Shown piece by piece: positions 15,929 through 23,752 of a stretch of 64,000 bases of DNA. The DNA is taken from the NCBI RefSeq assembly GCF_900240385.1, contig NZ_OEQH01000004.1:124001-188000 (forward strand), written 5' to 3'. Each line of letters opens with the position of its first letter. The stretch's first letter is position 1. The DNA is from Clostridium minihomine (lineage in GTDB: Bacteria; Bacillota; Clostridia; Oscillospirales; Acutalibacteraceae). Made by a program: the position numbers and the translations under genes. The notes under the pieces are model-generated. The model saw only the letters and a program-made list of their open reading frames with translations, was not told the DNA's origin and searched no databases.

Positions 15929-16674
15929 TGAATTGTATCGCCGTCCATTGCAGCACGCATGGCGGCGATTTTTTTTGTGTCCGTTTGCCAAACTGCATAT
16001 TCTTGCAATCCCTCCGGCTGCATCAGCCGCCGTTTTTTTCGGTTCTGCATCGGACTATCCGCTTTTTTCAGCCAGTTGCCCTGATAAACCGATGCCGCGG
16101 TTACCCGATAAAATGCTGCAAACTCCTGGGGCTCCATCTCTCCGGCCACCGTTACCTCCATATCATCGGCATTGATTAAAAGGCGTGCGATTAGCCCCCT
16201 CCCATCATAGCTGCGCCGGCACTGGCCAGAAGTCACCAGCCCGCCAAACCCCATCATTTTTGCCCGCTGAAAGGCTTCCTCTGGTTCCCGGCACTCATCA
16301 AAAGCTCGGTTTAAAACCATTTTCATTCGTCCAGCCAAAACAATCAGTTCATCTAAGCGCAGCACGTCCAGACTGCCATCCGGCATTAAAATACCGGTCA
16401 GCACCGCATCGGCTCCCGCGTCACGGAACAAAGCCACGTCATTTTTCATAATTTCAAACTCTGCCGAAGAACAGCAGTAATCCCCAAAGTGAGGCTTTAC
16501 CAACACCGATACCGGCAAATCCAGATTATTTCGCACTTCATAAAACAAATTAATATTCGGCGTGGTTCCGCCCAAGGCCAGTCCGGAACAAATAACCAAG
16601 CGATCGGCGCCCGCCCGCTGTGCCTCAAATGCCGAATCTATCGTATCCACACAAACTTCTAATACCGCTCCCAT
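15919..16674 (-). CDS. cutC: CutC family protein
   Basis: This 251-residue TIM-barrel protein opens LEVCVDTIDSAFEAQRAGAD, with LCSNL-like ICSGLALGG, then VLVKPHFGDYCCSSAEFEIM and a central LNRAFDECREPEEAF. These match CutC, historically linked to copper homeostasis, though its biochemical role is unsettled. The usual RPR-GGDF segment reads KPHFGDY here. Its 3' end overlaps the DUF4364 gene tail to tail by 10 bp. It is a stand-alone minus-strand gene, 51 bp downstream of azlD. Confidence 0.88.
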   Translation of the reverse strand: MGAVLEVCVDTIDSAFEAQRAGADRLVICSGLALGGTTPNINLFYEVRNNLDLPVSVLVKPHFGDYCCSSAEFEIMKNDVALFRDAGADAVLTGILMPDGSLDVLRLDELIVLAGRMKMVLNRAFDECREPEEAFQRAKMMGFGGLVTSGQCRRSYDGRGLIARLLINADDMEVTVAGEMEPQEFAAFYRVTAASVYQGNWLKKADSPMQNRKKRRLMQPEGLQEYAVWQTDTKKIAAMRAAMDGDTIHQG

Positions 16675-16725
16675 ACTCTACCTCCTGCCGCAAAGGAATT
16701 GATCTGTTTTTCGAAAGAAAACTGC

Positions 16726-17058
16726 TTAAAAAACCAATTGAACCAGCACCATATAAGTAATCGTACCTGCGGCGATGCTCAGCAGCGTGTTCCGCTTCCA
16801 AAGGTGAAGGAATATCACCGCAGCCAGAGCGATAGCCTCCGGCAAACCATAGGGCGCCACAGCCGGGCTGACCCCTTTTAGGCAATACACAATCAACATG
16901 CCCATCACGGCAGAAGGCAGCATTTTTCCCAAATACAATACCCACGAAGGGGTCGGCTTGTCCGCAGGGAACAGAAGAAAAGGAGCTGCCCGAAGCACCA
17001 GTGTAACCGCCGCCACCACTGCAACCAACAAAAAAGAGTGCCAAATTTCATTTGTCAT
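16726..17058 (-). CDS. azlD: Branched-chain amino acid exporter subunit AzlD
   Basis: This 110-residue protein has four hydrophobic segments and the AzlD features VTLVLRAAPFLLFPA and LGKMLPSAVMGMLIVYCL. The start chosen is the ATG overlapping the azlC stop (ATGA at 17055-17058), which fits translational coupling; a longer frame to 17166 would run back into azlC. AzlD is the small partner of AzlC, and together they export branched-chain amino acids across the membrane. Confidence 0.92.
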   Translation of the reverse strand: MTNEIWHSFLLVAVVAAVTLVLRAAPFLLFPADKPTPSWVLYLGKMLPSAVMGMLIVYCLKGVSPAVAPYGLPEAIALAAVIFLHLWKRNTLLSIAAGTITYMVLVQLVF

Positions 17059-17756
17059 TGCACCGGTTCCTCCCTTTCCAGTCGATTGCGAAACAAGAGG
17101 AATACCACCGTGATAGAAAGCATCGCTGGAATGATAAACCGCGAAGGCCCAAATATCACAAGGCAAAGAATCGAAAGGATAATTCCCAATATGGATGCAC
17201 TGTGATTGGTTTCCGCCTTCCAGCGATCCAAAAAGATCACCGTGAACAGCGCAGTCATGACAAAATCAATTCCTTCGGAAGGAATATGCCAGATAGAACC
17301 GAACACCGCACCGATTACGCTTCCGGCAATCCAATAGCAATGGTTCAGCAGCGCAATCCAAAACAACAGCTGCTTTCGATCTGTGCCGGACTTTTCCTTT
17401 ACCCCACAAAACAGCGAAAATGTTTCGTCCGTCAGGGAAAAAATCGCATAAGGCTTTTTCCGACCCATTTCCTTAAACTCATCCAACATGGCAATTCCGT
17501 AAAACAAATGCCGGGCATTTACCATTAAGGTCATCATCGCCGCCCCAATGAGAGACGCTGCCCCGGCCAGCAGGTCTACCATTACAAACTGCATTGAACC
17601 GGCATAGACAAACACACTCATCAAAAGTGCCCAAATCCAACTGTAACCCTTACTTTCTAAAAATACGCCAAAAGCAAACCCCAAAAACAAATATCCGGTC
17701 ATCACCGGAATCGTATAATAAAAAGCTTCTTTTATAACCTGCCATCTTTTTTGCAA
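17055..17756 (-). CDS. azlC: Branched-chain amino acid exporter subunit AzlC
   Basis: This 233-residue protein has AzlC signatures: YTIPVMTGYLFLGFAFGVF, VYAGSMQFVMVDLLA, TLMVNARHLFYGIAML and FSLTDETFSLF. I chose the TTG at 17756 because a strong Shine-Dalgarno (GGGGGAGG) lies 6 nt before it. An upstream ATG at 17783 (nine more codons) has no ribosome site. It is coupled to azlD by ATGA. A good promoter at 17868-17897 drives the pair. Confidence 0.92.
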   Translation of the reverse strand: MQKRWQVIKEAFYYTIPVMTGYLFLGFAFGVFLESKGYSWIWALLMSVFVYAGSMQFVMVDLLAGAASLIGAAMMTLMVNARHLFYGIAMLDEFKEMGRKKPYAIFSLTDETFSLFCGVKEKSGTDRKQLLFWIALLNHCYWIAGSVIGAVFGSIWHIPSEGIDFVMTALFTVIFLDRWKAETNHSASILGIILSILCLVIFGPSRFIIPAMLSITVVFLLFRNRLEREEPVQ

Positions 17757-17867
17757 ACCAAACCTCCCCCCGCCCTTTTCCATGCGCAGAGCAAGGGCAA
17801 ACTATCCCTACCGTCAGATTTTTACTCTGAAAAAAATTCCCATCCATTCTGCCGCAAGATTATTCTA

Positions 17868-17897
17868 ATTATAGCATGGAAGCAAAATATTTGACAA
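17868..17897 (-). promoter_or_regulatory. Sigma-A type promoter of azlCD
   Basis: On the minus strand TTGTCA (17892-17897), an 18-bp spacer and a perfect TATAAT (17868-17873) give a leader of about 105 nt. The leader shows a small CAGAG/CTCTG-like hairpin but no recognisable riboswitch. Confidence 0.72.
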
Positions 17898-17944
17898 GAT
17901 TCTCTGCCTGAAAACAGCTTTCAGAATTGGCAGAAAGATTTTTA

Positions 17945-17990
17945 TAGAAAAAGAAACAAGGCTCCAGAATGCAATGCATTCTGGAGCCTT
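17945..17990 (-). terminator. Terminator of the secG-rnr-yaaL-bofA run
   Basis: A 16-bp stem AAGGCTCCAGAATGCA with its complement lies just after the bofA stop. On the minus strand it is followed by GTTTCTTTTTC. Confidence 0.85.
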
Positions 17991-17998
17991 GGGGCGTA

Positions 17999-18262
17999 TC
18001 ATTGAAAAATTAAATTTAACAGCAGCAACAGGGTTACCCCCGGAATTCCGCCGGCAGCGGAAACACCAATGTTAAAAAGACTTACCGGGATACTGACTCC
18101 GGTAAAAAATCCGGACAGATTCACCACCGCCAGTGCGCCAACACCAATCACGATGCCGCCGGCAGCCCGCTGTACCGGATGTTTTGCGCCAAACAGCGCC
18201 TGTAAGGCCACGAGCAGCAGAAAAATACCGGCCGCAATCAATACTGTCGTAAGGCTCGGCAC
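17999..18262 (-). CDS. bofA: Pro-sigma-K processing inhibitor BofA family protein
   Basis: This 87-residue protein from a GTG at 18262 has its start chosen because GGGGGG lies 7 nt upstream; an ATG at 18307 has no such site. The protein has a membrane segment (VLIAAGIFLLLVALQALFG) and the BofA motif: VNLSGFFTGVSIPVSLFNIG followed by GGIPGVTLLLLLNLI. BofA holds the SpoIVFB protease inactive in the outer forespore membrane until sigma-K is needed. It follows yaaL, an order also known from Bacillus. It points to a spore-forming lineage. Confidence 0.88.
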   Translation of the reverse strand: MPSLTTVLIAAGIFLLLVALQALFGAKHPVQRAAGGIVIGVGALAVVNLSGFFTGVSIPVSLFNIGVSAAGGIPGVTLLLLLNLIFQ

Positions 18263-18385
18263 TGGAACGCCCCCCTTTTTGTTCTCATTCCTGTTTTTGA
18301 ACCGCATTTTGGCGGCTGTGTCCGCCTTTTTTTACGGTACGGCAAAACCGGGCCGCAGAGTTACCTTTGCTTAGCACCCGATTTC

Positions 18386-18634
18386 TCAAAAAGGAGAAGC
18401 CGAAATTCCCTGTTGTCTGGCCGTCTGCAACAAATGGCGATACCGTGCCATCAATTCAATGCGCTGATGAACACATGCATCAATCAGATCTTCATTACAT
18501 TCCATCTCAAACCACTTCTCGTTGCAGGCCAAAAGCCTTGAAACTTCTCTCAACTCTTCCAAAATTCGCCCGTCCTGTTTTGGTTCCTCCACAGGTTTTA
18601 CTGCCTGCTGGATTACTCTGAGTACAGTTTCCAT
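18386..18634 (-). CDS. yaaL: DUF2508 (YaaL) family protein
   Basis: This 82-residue mostly helical protein has the pattern ILEELREVSRLLACNEKWFE, then NEDLIDACVHQRIELMARYRHLL. This fits DUF2508/YaaL, a small cytosolic protein of unknown function usually encoded beside recR or bofA in Firmicutes. It lies between rnr and bofA on the same strand. Confidence 0.78.
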   Translation of the reverse strand: METVLRVIQQAVKPVEEPKQDGRILEELREVSRLLACNEKWFEMECNEDLIDACVHQRIELMARYRHLLQTARQQGISASPF

Positions 18635-18690
18635 ATTAGCTCCGCCTTTCGGTTTATCTTATGCTAATATGTTGGGCTTTTATGCCAATT

Positions 18691-20829
18691 TTATGCGATT
18701 TCGCTGGAATTTATTTCTTGGGGCAAAAAATCAATGCGCCCGGTCGGGACATCTGAGGCGGCTACAAGGATACGCATGGGCTGTCCAATCGTCATCCGTT
18801 TTCCGGTGCGCTGGTCCACTTGGGCAATCACTCCGTCAAATCGATAATCCGCATCGGGGAAAGCACCAATGGGCACAAAACCCTCTACACTGTTTTGCAG
18901 CTGAACAAAGACACCTCTTTGTGTCACCCCGCTGATCACCCCGTCAAACTCTTCCCCAATATGGGCCTTCATAAACTCCGCTTTATAGCAATCTTCTGCA
19001 CTGCGCTCTGCCATCATGGCGCGAACTTCAAATTTAGAAGAATCGGAAGCAGCAGATGCGGCAAAAGAAGCAAACCGTAAAGCCAGCTCGATTTGCCCCA
19101 GTGACTGAGCCTGAGATAAAATCCGGTGAATGGCCAAATCCGGATATCGGCGGATAGGTGAAGTAAAGTGGCAATAATCTGCCAGTGCCAAACCAAAATG
19201 CCCCACCGGCTCGGTAGAATATTTCGCCTTATCCATGGTGCGCAAAATCTGATGAGAAATCACCCGCTCAGCCGGGGTGCCGCGAACCTGCTCTAAAAGC
19301 TCTGAAAAATCAGCCGGGGCAGGTTTTTCTTTGCGAAGCCGCTGGGTAGAAAAGCCCAAAAGACCTGCCAGGCTAACCAAAGCCTGTACCCGCTCCGGGT
19401 CCGGATCCTGATGGACGCGGTACACAAAGGGAAGCTGTTCTTCCTTGGCCAAACGAGCGGCCGCCTGATTTGCTGTAATCATCAGCATCTCAATCATCTC
19501 TTCAGCCTCACCCTGAACTCGGGGTTCTATATCCACACAAACACCGTTTTCATCCAGCGTAAATTTAGATTCTCCGCTTTCAAAGTCCATGGTTCCCTTT
19601 TCTTTGGAACGTTTTTTCAGAATATTAGCCAATTCTTTTCCGGTATCCAGTGTTTCAATCACCGCGCTATATTTGTTCTTAAGGCTTTCGTCTGCTTCTC
19701 CGGCCCACAGGCTGTTCACCTCTGCATACACGCCCCGCACCTTAGAATGGATGATGCTCTTGCGGAACCGATAACTTTCAATCTCACCGCGTTCATTCAG
19801 GCGAATCAAGGCAGAAAAGGTCAGCTTATCCTCTCCTGCATTTAAAGAACACGCCCCGTTAGACAAATCCTTGGGCAGCATGGGAATCACTCGGTCTGCA
19901 AAATAAACAGAGGTGCCCCTTAATTGAGCCTCATTATCGATGGCGCTATCCTCTGTCACATAGTGAGAAACATCGGCAATATGCACCCCAAGCTCAAATC
20001 CTTTTTCTGTGCGCCGAACACTGATGGCGTCATCCAAATCCTTGGCATCCGCGCCGTCAATGGTACAGATCATCTCCTGCCGCAAATCCAGCCGTTCGGC
20101 AATGTCCTGCTCTGTAATGGGTTTTGCAGCAGCCTGAGCCGCTTCATGCAATACCTCATCAGAAAAAGCAGTGGGAATTCCATTTTGATCAATAATCGCA
20201 TCTGCACAGATTTTTGCACTATCTGCCTTGCCATACACTTTTACAATTCGGGCACTTAACTTTTCCTTGCGGGGAACACGGACAATTTCGGCCTGTACCT
20301 TATCCCCATGGCGCGCCCCCATCAGATCATTTTTAGAAATAGCCAAATTATATCGAATGGCAATATCCGGAATGAGTTCATGTCCGTTATACGATTTTTT
20401 CACCGTACCGGTGGTTGTCCACTGCCGTTTTTTAGTAATAGCGGCCACTTCCGCCTTTTTGCCTCGGGGCGTTTCGGTAATGTTTTTCAGAACAACCGTG
20501 TCGCCTACAATAGCACCCTTTAAACGGTCACTGGAAACATAAAAATCTTCTCGGCCGTTTTCGGGCCGCACAAAAGCAAACCCTTCTGACAAGGAATAAA
20601 CCGTAGCCGTCACCTTGGGCTGGGCCGATTTCCCAAACACCTGATGACGTTTATTCACAATAATATCGCCCTGCTCCTGCATTTGATGCAAGGTGTCATA
20701 AAAAACCGATTTGTCCTTTACTCCCGATTTTTTCAGAAGTTCCTTGGAAGAAATCGCATGACGCAGTTTGGATAATACCTTTAAAATTGCCTCCGTTGGC
20801 GTTTTTTCTTTCTTTTTGATAGAAATCAT
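18691..20829 (-). CDS. rnr: Ribonuclease R
   Basis: This 712-residue protein starts from the ATG at 20829 (AGGAAAGG directly upstream). An N-terminal helix-turn-helix (PTEAILKVLSKLRHAISSKE) precedes two cold-shock domains. The RNB catalytic domain carries ICTIDGADAKDLDDAIS, with the metal-binding Asp cluster, and later YCHFTSPIRRYPDLAIHR. A C-terminal S1 domain (IGEEFDGVISGVTQRGVFVQL) completes it. It is a processive 3'-5' exoribonuclease for structured RNA, including in tmRNA-linked decay. The order secG-rnr is conserved in Firmicutes. A longer frame to 20925 would read through the secG terminator and is rejected. Confidence 0.95.
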   Translation of the reverse strand: MISIKKKEKTPTEAILKVLSKLRHAISSKELLKKSGVKDKSVFYDTLHQMQEQGDIIVNKRHQVFGKSAQPKVTATVYSLSEGFAFVRPENGREDFYVSSDRLKGAIVGDTVVLKNITETPRGKKAEVAAITKKRQWTTTGTVKKSYNGHELIPDIAIRYNLAISKNDLMGARHGDKVQAEIVRVPRKEKLSARIVKVYGKADSAKICADAIIDQNGIPTAFSDEVLHEAAQAAAKPITEQDIAERLDLRQEMICTIDGADAKDLDDAISVRRTEKGFELGVHIADVSHYVTEDSAIDNEAQLRGTSVYFADRVIPMLPKDLSNGACSLNAGEDKLTFSALIRLNERGEIESYRFRKSIIHSKVRGVYAEVNSLWAGEADESLKNKYSAVIETLDTGKELANILKKRSKEKGTMDFESGESKFTLDENGVCVDIEPRVQGEAEEMIEMLMITANQAAARLAKEEQLPFVYRVHQDPDPERVQALVSLAGLLGFSTQRLRKEKPAPADFSELLEQVRGTPAERVISHQILRTMDKAKYSTEPVGHFGLALADYCHFTSPIRRYPDLAIHRILSQAQSLGQIELALRFASFAASAASDSSKFEVRAMMAERSAEDCYKAEFMKAHIGEEFDGVISGVTQRGVFVQLQNSVEGFVPIGAFPDADYRFDGVIAQVDQRTGKRMTIGQPMRILVAASDVPTGRIDFLPQEINSSEIA

Positions 20830-20840
20830 CCTTTCCTGAC

Positions 20841-20872
20841 AAAAAAAGCTCCGCTTTTCAGCGGAGCTTTTC
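20841..20872 (-). terminator. Terminator between secG and rnr
   Basis: On the minus strand the stem AAAAGCTCCGC with its complement closes a 6-base loop and is followed by seven Ts. It starts 10 bp after the secG stop and ends 12 bp before rnr, so it may set a lower read-through level for rnr. Confidence 0.85.
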
Positions 20873-20881
20873 GGCTGCATA

Positions 20882-21133
20882 TTACTTCCCGGTAAAGAAC
20901 ATGATGGTGTTAATCGCGATAACAACCAGGAAAAAACCCACCGCTATCACTTTCGTCCAACGCGCCAGGAAAGCGTCGATGGAACGGGCCTTGTTCTTTG
21001 ACAAAAATGTATCCGCGCCACCGGTAATCGCGCCTAAATTCTGCTGCTGTCCCTCTTGCAAAAGAACAATAACTACAATAGCAATAGCACAAAGCAACAG
21101 CACTACTCCAAAGAAAATTTCGAGTCCACTCAT
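20882..21133 (-). CDS. secG: Preprotein translocase subunit SecG
   Basis: This 83-residue protein has two membrane helices (EIFFGVVLLLCAIAIVVIVL and VIAVGFFLVVIAINTIMFF) with the SecG loop QEGQQQNLGAITGGADTFL between them. The ATG at 21133 follows GGAGGTACGATT; a longer frame upstream lacks a ribosome site. SecG helps SecYEG translocation. Confidence 0.95.
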   Translation of the reverse strand: MSGLEIFFGVVLLLCAIAIVVIVLLQEGQQQNLGAITGGADTFLSKNKARSIDAFLARWTKVIAVGFFLVVIAINTIMFFTGK

Positions 21134-21170
21134 AATCGTACCTCCGAACGTACAATAAACACTTGTGTTT

Positions 21171-21199
21171 ATGATACCACAATCTATTTTGTTTAGCAA
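21171..21199 (-). promoter_or_regulatory. Promoter of secG
   Basis: On the minus strand TTGCTA (21194-21199), a 17-bp spacer and TATCAT (21171-21176) lie about 40 bp before the secG ATG. Confidence 0.6.
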
Positions 21200-21387
21200 T
21201 GATTTTTGAAAAAATTATTGGACAAGCAGATGCAAATAAAGGTAATTTTCCTATTGTGCCCACTTTATCACCCAAAAGATATGTTCCAAAGCTTTCCAGT
21301 AAAACTCGCACATATCTTGGCTCACATGGGATATATTAAAGCCATGCAATTGAGAGTTTCGTGTGCGTTTGCATTTTCAATTGCTTG

Positions 21388-21436
21388 GACCGCCGCCGAA
21401 TTGCTATTGGCTTTTTGGCGACGGTCTGTTTTTTTA
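21388..21436 (+). terminator. Orphan plus-strand terminator-like hairpin
   Basis: GACCGCCGCC pairs with GGCGACGGTC (one wobble) around a 19-base loop and is followed by TGTTTTTTTATT on the plus strand only. No plus-strand coding gene precedes it, so it might end a small RNA. Confidence 0.5.
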
Positions 21437-21501
21437 TTCGGGTGTTTTAAAAAAGACTGTCAACGGAAATTTGACCGAAAATTTAAAGTGTTTAAACAGC
21501 C

Positions 21502-23739
21502 TTATAAAGTCATCTGGTCTTTCAGGGCATCCTGCTCACTGGGAACCGTGCCGGTAGAAGGCAGCGTTTTCTTTCGATAACGATCCGGCGTTTCCAGCAC
21601 TCCTTCCTGATACAGCTCTGCGCTTTGCAGATGATGCTTGGCCGCAGAGAAGGTCATCACATTCACGCCTTGGGTAGTACGCGTGGCTTTCGCAGGAACC
21701 GCAGCGGTGTGCACCAGAAGCATGCGCCCATTGGTCGCTGTCAGCAGCACCTCGCCCTCTTCTTTGCAGTACAGAGCGGCCACCAAAGGCGATTTATCAC
21801 TGTAGGCACCCAACAAACGGCGACGATTTGTTTTTGTGGCATAAGCCGAAAGCTCAATCTTGGCAGCCTTTCCGTTTTCAAAACAGAACAGCATATGGCC
21901 CTGATAATCCGCGGTAGCCACCATATAAATGGCATTTTCGCCTTCTTCCATACCAGCTTTGGCAGGAATGTATTCGCCCATTACGCTGGCCTTTCCATCG
22001 CTCAAATCGCTGGCGCGAAGCTTATATACCTGACACCGGTCGGTAAAAAACAGCAAATCGCATCCATTGCTGGATTCCAGCGCCTGAGTGACTACGTCGC
22101 CCTCTTTCAGCTTTTGCTCCCCGCTCATACGCAAAGACTGGGGCGTAATCTTCTTAAAATATCCATCCCTTGTAAAGAACAGATGCACCGGATAATCGTC
22201 CACTTCTTCCTCGGGGGAATATTCCTCCAGTTCCGAAGCGTAAACCAGCATGGTTTTTCGGGGATGCGCATATTTTTTTGCCACATCTTTCAGTTCGGAA
22301 ATAATCAGTGCCTGAATTTTAGCGCGGCTGTTCAGCAGATCCTGCAACTGGGCAATCTCTTGTTCCAACTGCTCGATTTCCTGAGTACGCTTTAAAATAT
22401 ATTCCCGATTTAAATGACGCAGCTTAATTTCCGCCACATATTCCGCCTGTATTTCGTCAATTCCGAAGCCAATCATCAAATTGCTTACAACTTCAGATTC
22501 TTCTTCGGTTTGCCGAACAATTGCAATGGCCTTGTCAATATCCAACAGAATTGCCTGAAGGCCACGCAAAAGGTGAAGCTTTTCCCGCTTTTTGCGCAGA
22601 TCAAAATGGGTGCGGCGGCGTACACATTCCACCCGGAAAGCAACCCATTCCAACAATAACTCTTTCACGCCCAGCACACGGGGCACACCGGCAACCAGAA
22701 CGTTAAAGTTACAAGAAAAATTGTCTTCAAGCGGTGTCATTTTAAACAGCCGCTGCATCAGTTTTTCCGGATCCACACCCCGTTTTAAATCAATGGTGAT
22801 TTTCAGTCCGCCCAACCCGGTTTCATCGCGTATATCTGAAACTTCTTTCAGTTTGCCTTGACGAACCAATTCCACCACTTTTTCGACAATGGCTTCAATG
22901 GTGGTAGTCGGCGGTATTTGGGTAATATCAATGCAGTTGGCAGACTTGTCATAAGCATAGCGACTGCGAATTTTCACCCCGCCCCGGCCGGTGCGGTAAA
23001 TTTCTTCCATAGAGGCCCTATCATAAACCACCTGTCCGCCGCCCGGAAAATCAGGAGCAAGCAAAGTGGAAGGCACATCAAATTCAGGGTCTCGAATCAG
23101 GCCAATGGTGGTCTGGCAGACTTCGCCCAGATTAAAGGGGCAAATATTGCTGGCCATACCAACCGCGATGCCGGTATTGGCATTCACCAGAATGGATGGA
23201 AAGCTGGCCGGCAGCAAGGTGGGTTCCTTCATGGTGTTGTCGTAGTTATCCACAAAATCCACGGTATCACGGTCAATATCCCGAAACAATTCCTGGCATA
23301 AATCATCCAGTTTCGCTTCGGTATAACGAGAAGCCGCCCACGCCATATCCCGGGAATAAAACTTACCAAAGTTCCCCTTAGAATCCACATAAGGGTGCAA
23401 AAGGGCTTCATATCCTCGGCTCAAACGCACCATTGTTTCATAAATTGCGGCATCACCGTGGGGATTCAGCTTCATGGTTTGTCCCACGATATTCGCACTC
23501 TTGGTGCGCGTGCCGCCGAGCAGCCCCATTTTGTACATGGTATATAAAATCTTCCGGTGAGAGGGCTTAAAGCCATCAATCTCCGGAATCGCCCGGGACA
23601 TGATAACGCTCATGGCATAGGGCATATAGTTGTGCTCCAGCGTCTGGGTAATGGGCTGTTCCACCACCAATCCAGCGCCTTCAATCACACCCTTCCCCTT
23701 TGGGGGCGGGCTTTTCATATCCTTTTTTTTGTTTGCCAA
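21502..23739 (-). CDS. parC: Type IIA DNA topoisomerase subunit A (ParC/GyrA-like, divergent)
   Basis: This 745-residue protein starts from TTG at 23739. Its breakage-reunion domain includes PHGDAAIYETMVRLS and the catalytic Tyr in WAASRYTEAKL. A long coiled-coil (IEQLEQEIAQLQDLLNSRAK) and a six-bladed C-terminal beta-propeller region follow. It lies 13 bp after parE, so the two form one heterotetrameric enzyme. The sequence diverges from standard GyrA. At the quinolone-contact positions it has Ala and Glu where E. coli GyrA has Ser83 and Asp87. It is called ParC because Clostridia carry gyrA/gyrB elsewhere near oriC; that is inference. Confidence 0.85.
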   Translation of the reverse strand: MANKKKDMKSPPPKGKGVIEGAGLVVEQPITQTLEHNYMPYAMSVIMSRAIPEIDGFKPSHRKILYTMYKMGLLGGTRTKSANIVGQTMKLNPHGDAAIYETMVRLSRGYEALLHPYVDSKGNFGKFYSRDMAWAASRYTEAKLDDLCQELFRDIDRDTVDFVDNYDNTMKEPTLLPASFPSILVNANTGIAVGMASNICPFNLGEVCQTTIGLIRDPEFDVPSTLLAPDFPGGGQVVYDRASMEEIYRTGRGGVKIRSRYAYDKSANCIDITQIPPTTTIEAIVEKVVELVRQGKLKEVSDIRDETGLGGLKITIDLKRGVDPEKLMQRLFKMTPLEDNFSCNFNVLVAGVPRVLGVKELLLEWVAFRVECVRRRTHFDLRKKREKLHLLRGLQAILLDIDKAIAIVRQTEEESEVVSNLMIGFGIDEIQAEYVAEIKLRHLNREYILKRTQEIEQLEQEIAQLQDLLNSRAKIQALIISELKDVAKKYAHPRKTMLVYASELEEYSPEEEVDDYPVHLFFTRDGYFKKITPQSLRMSGEQKLKEGDVVTQALESSNGCDLLFFTDRCQVYKLRASDLSDGKASVMGEYIPAKAGMEEGENAIYMVATADYQGHMLFCFENGKAAKIELSAYATKTNRRRLLGAYSDKSPLVAALYCKEEGEVLLTATNGRMLLVHTAAVPAKATRTTQGVNVMTFSAAKHHLQSAELYQEGVLETPDRYRKKTLPSTGTVPSEQDALKDQMTL

Positions 23740-23752
23740 TCCTGTTTCCCCC

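Larger units (their letters stand above)
21134..21501. other. 368-bp gap between secG and parC
   Basis: The right side carries the secG promoter. No convincing gene is seen on either strand; short frames here lack ribosome sites. The notable feature is a plus-strand terminator-like hairpin at 21388-21436 with no plus-strand gene in front of it. Confidence 0.55.

Noticed and set aside
17784..17867. Riboswitch in the azlCD leader
   Set aside because: Only a small hairpin is visible; no known riboswitch core motif could be matched by eye.
20830..20925. N-terminal extension of RNase R
   Set aside because: It would translate through the secG terminator and end of secG; the ATG at 20829 has its own ribosome site.
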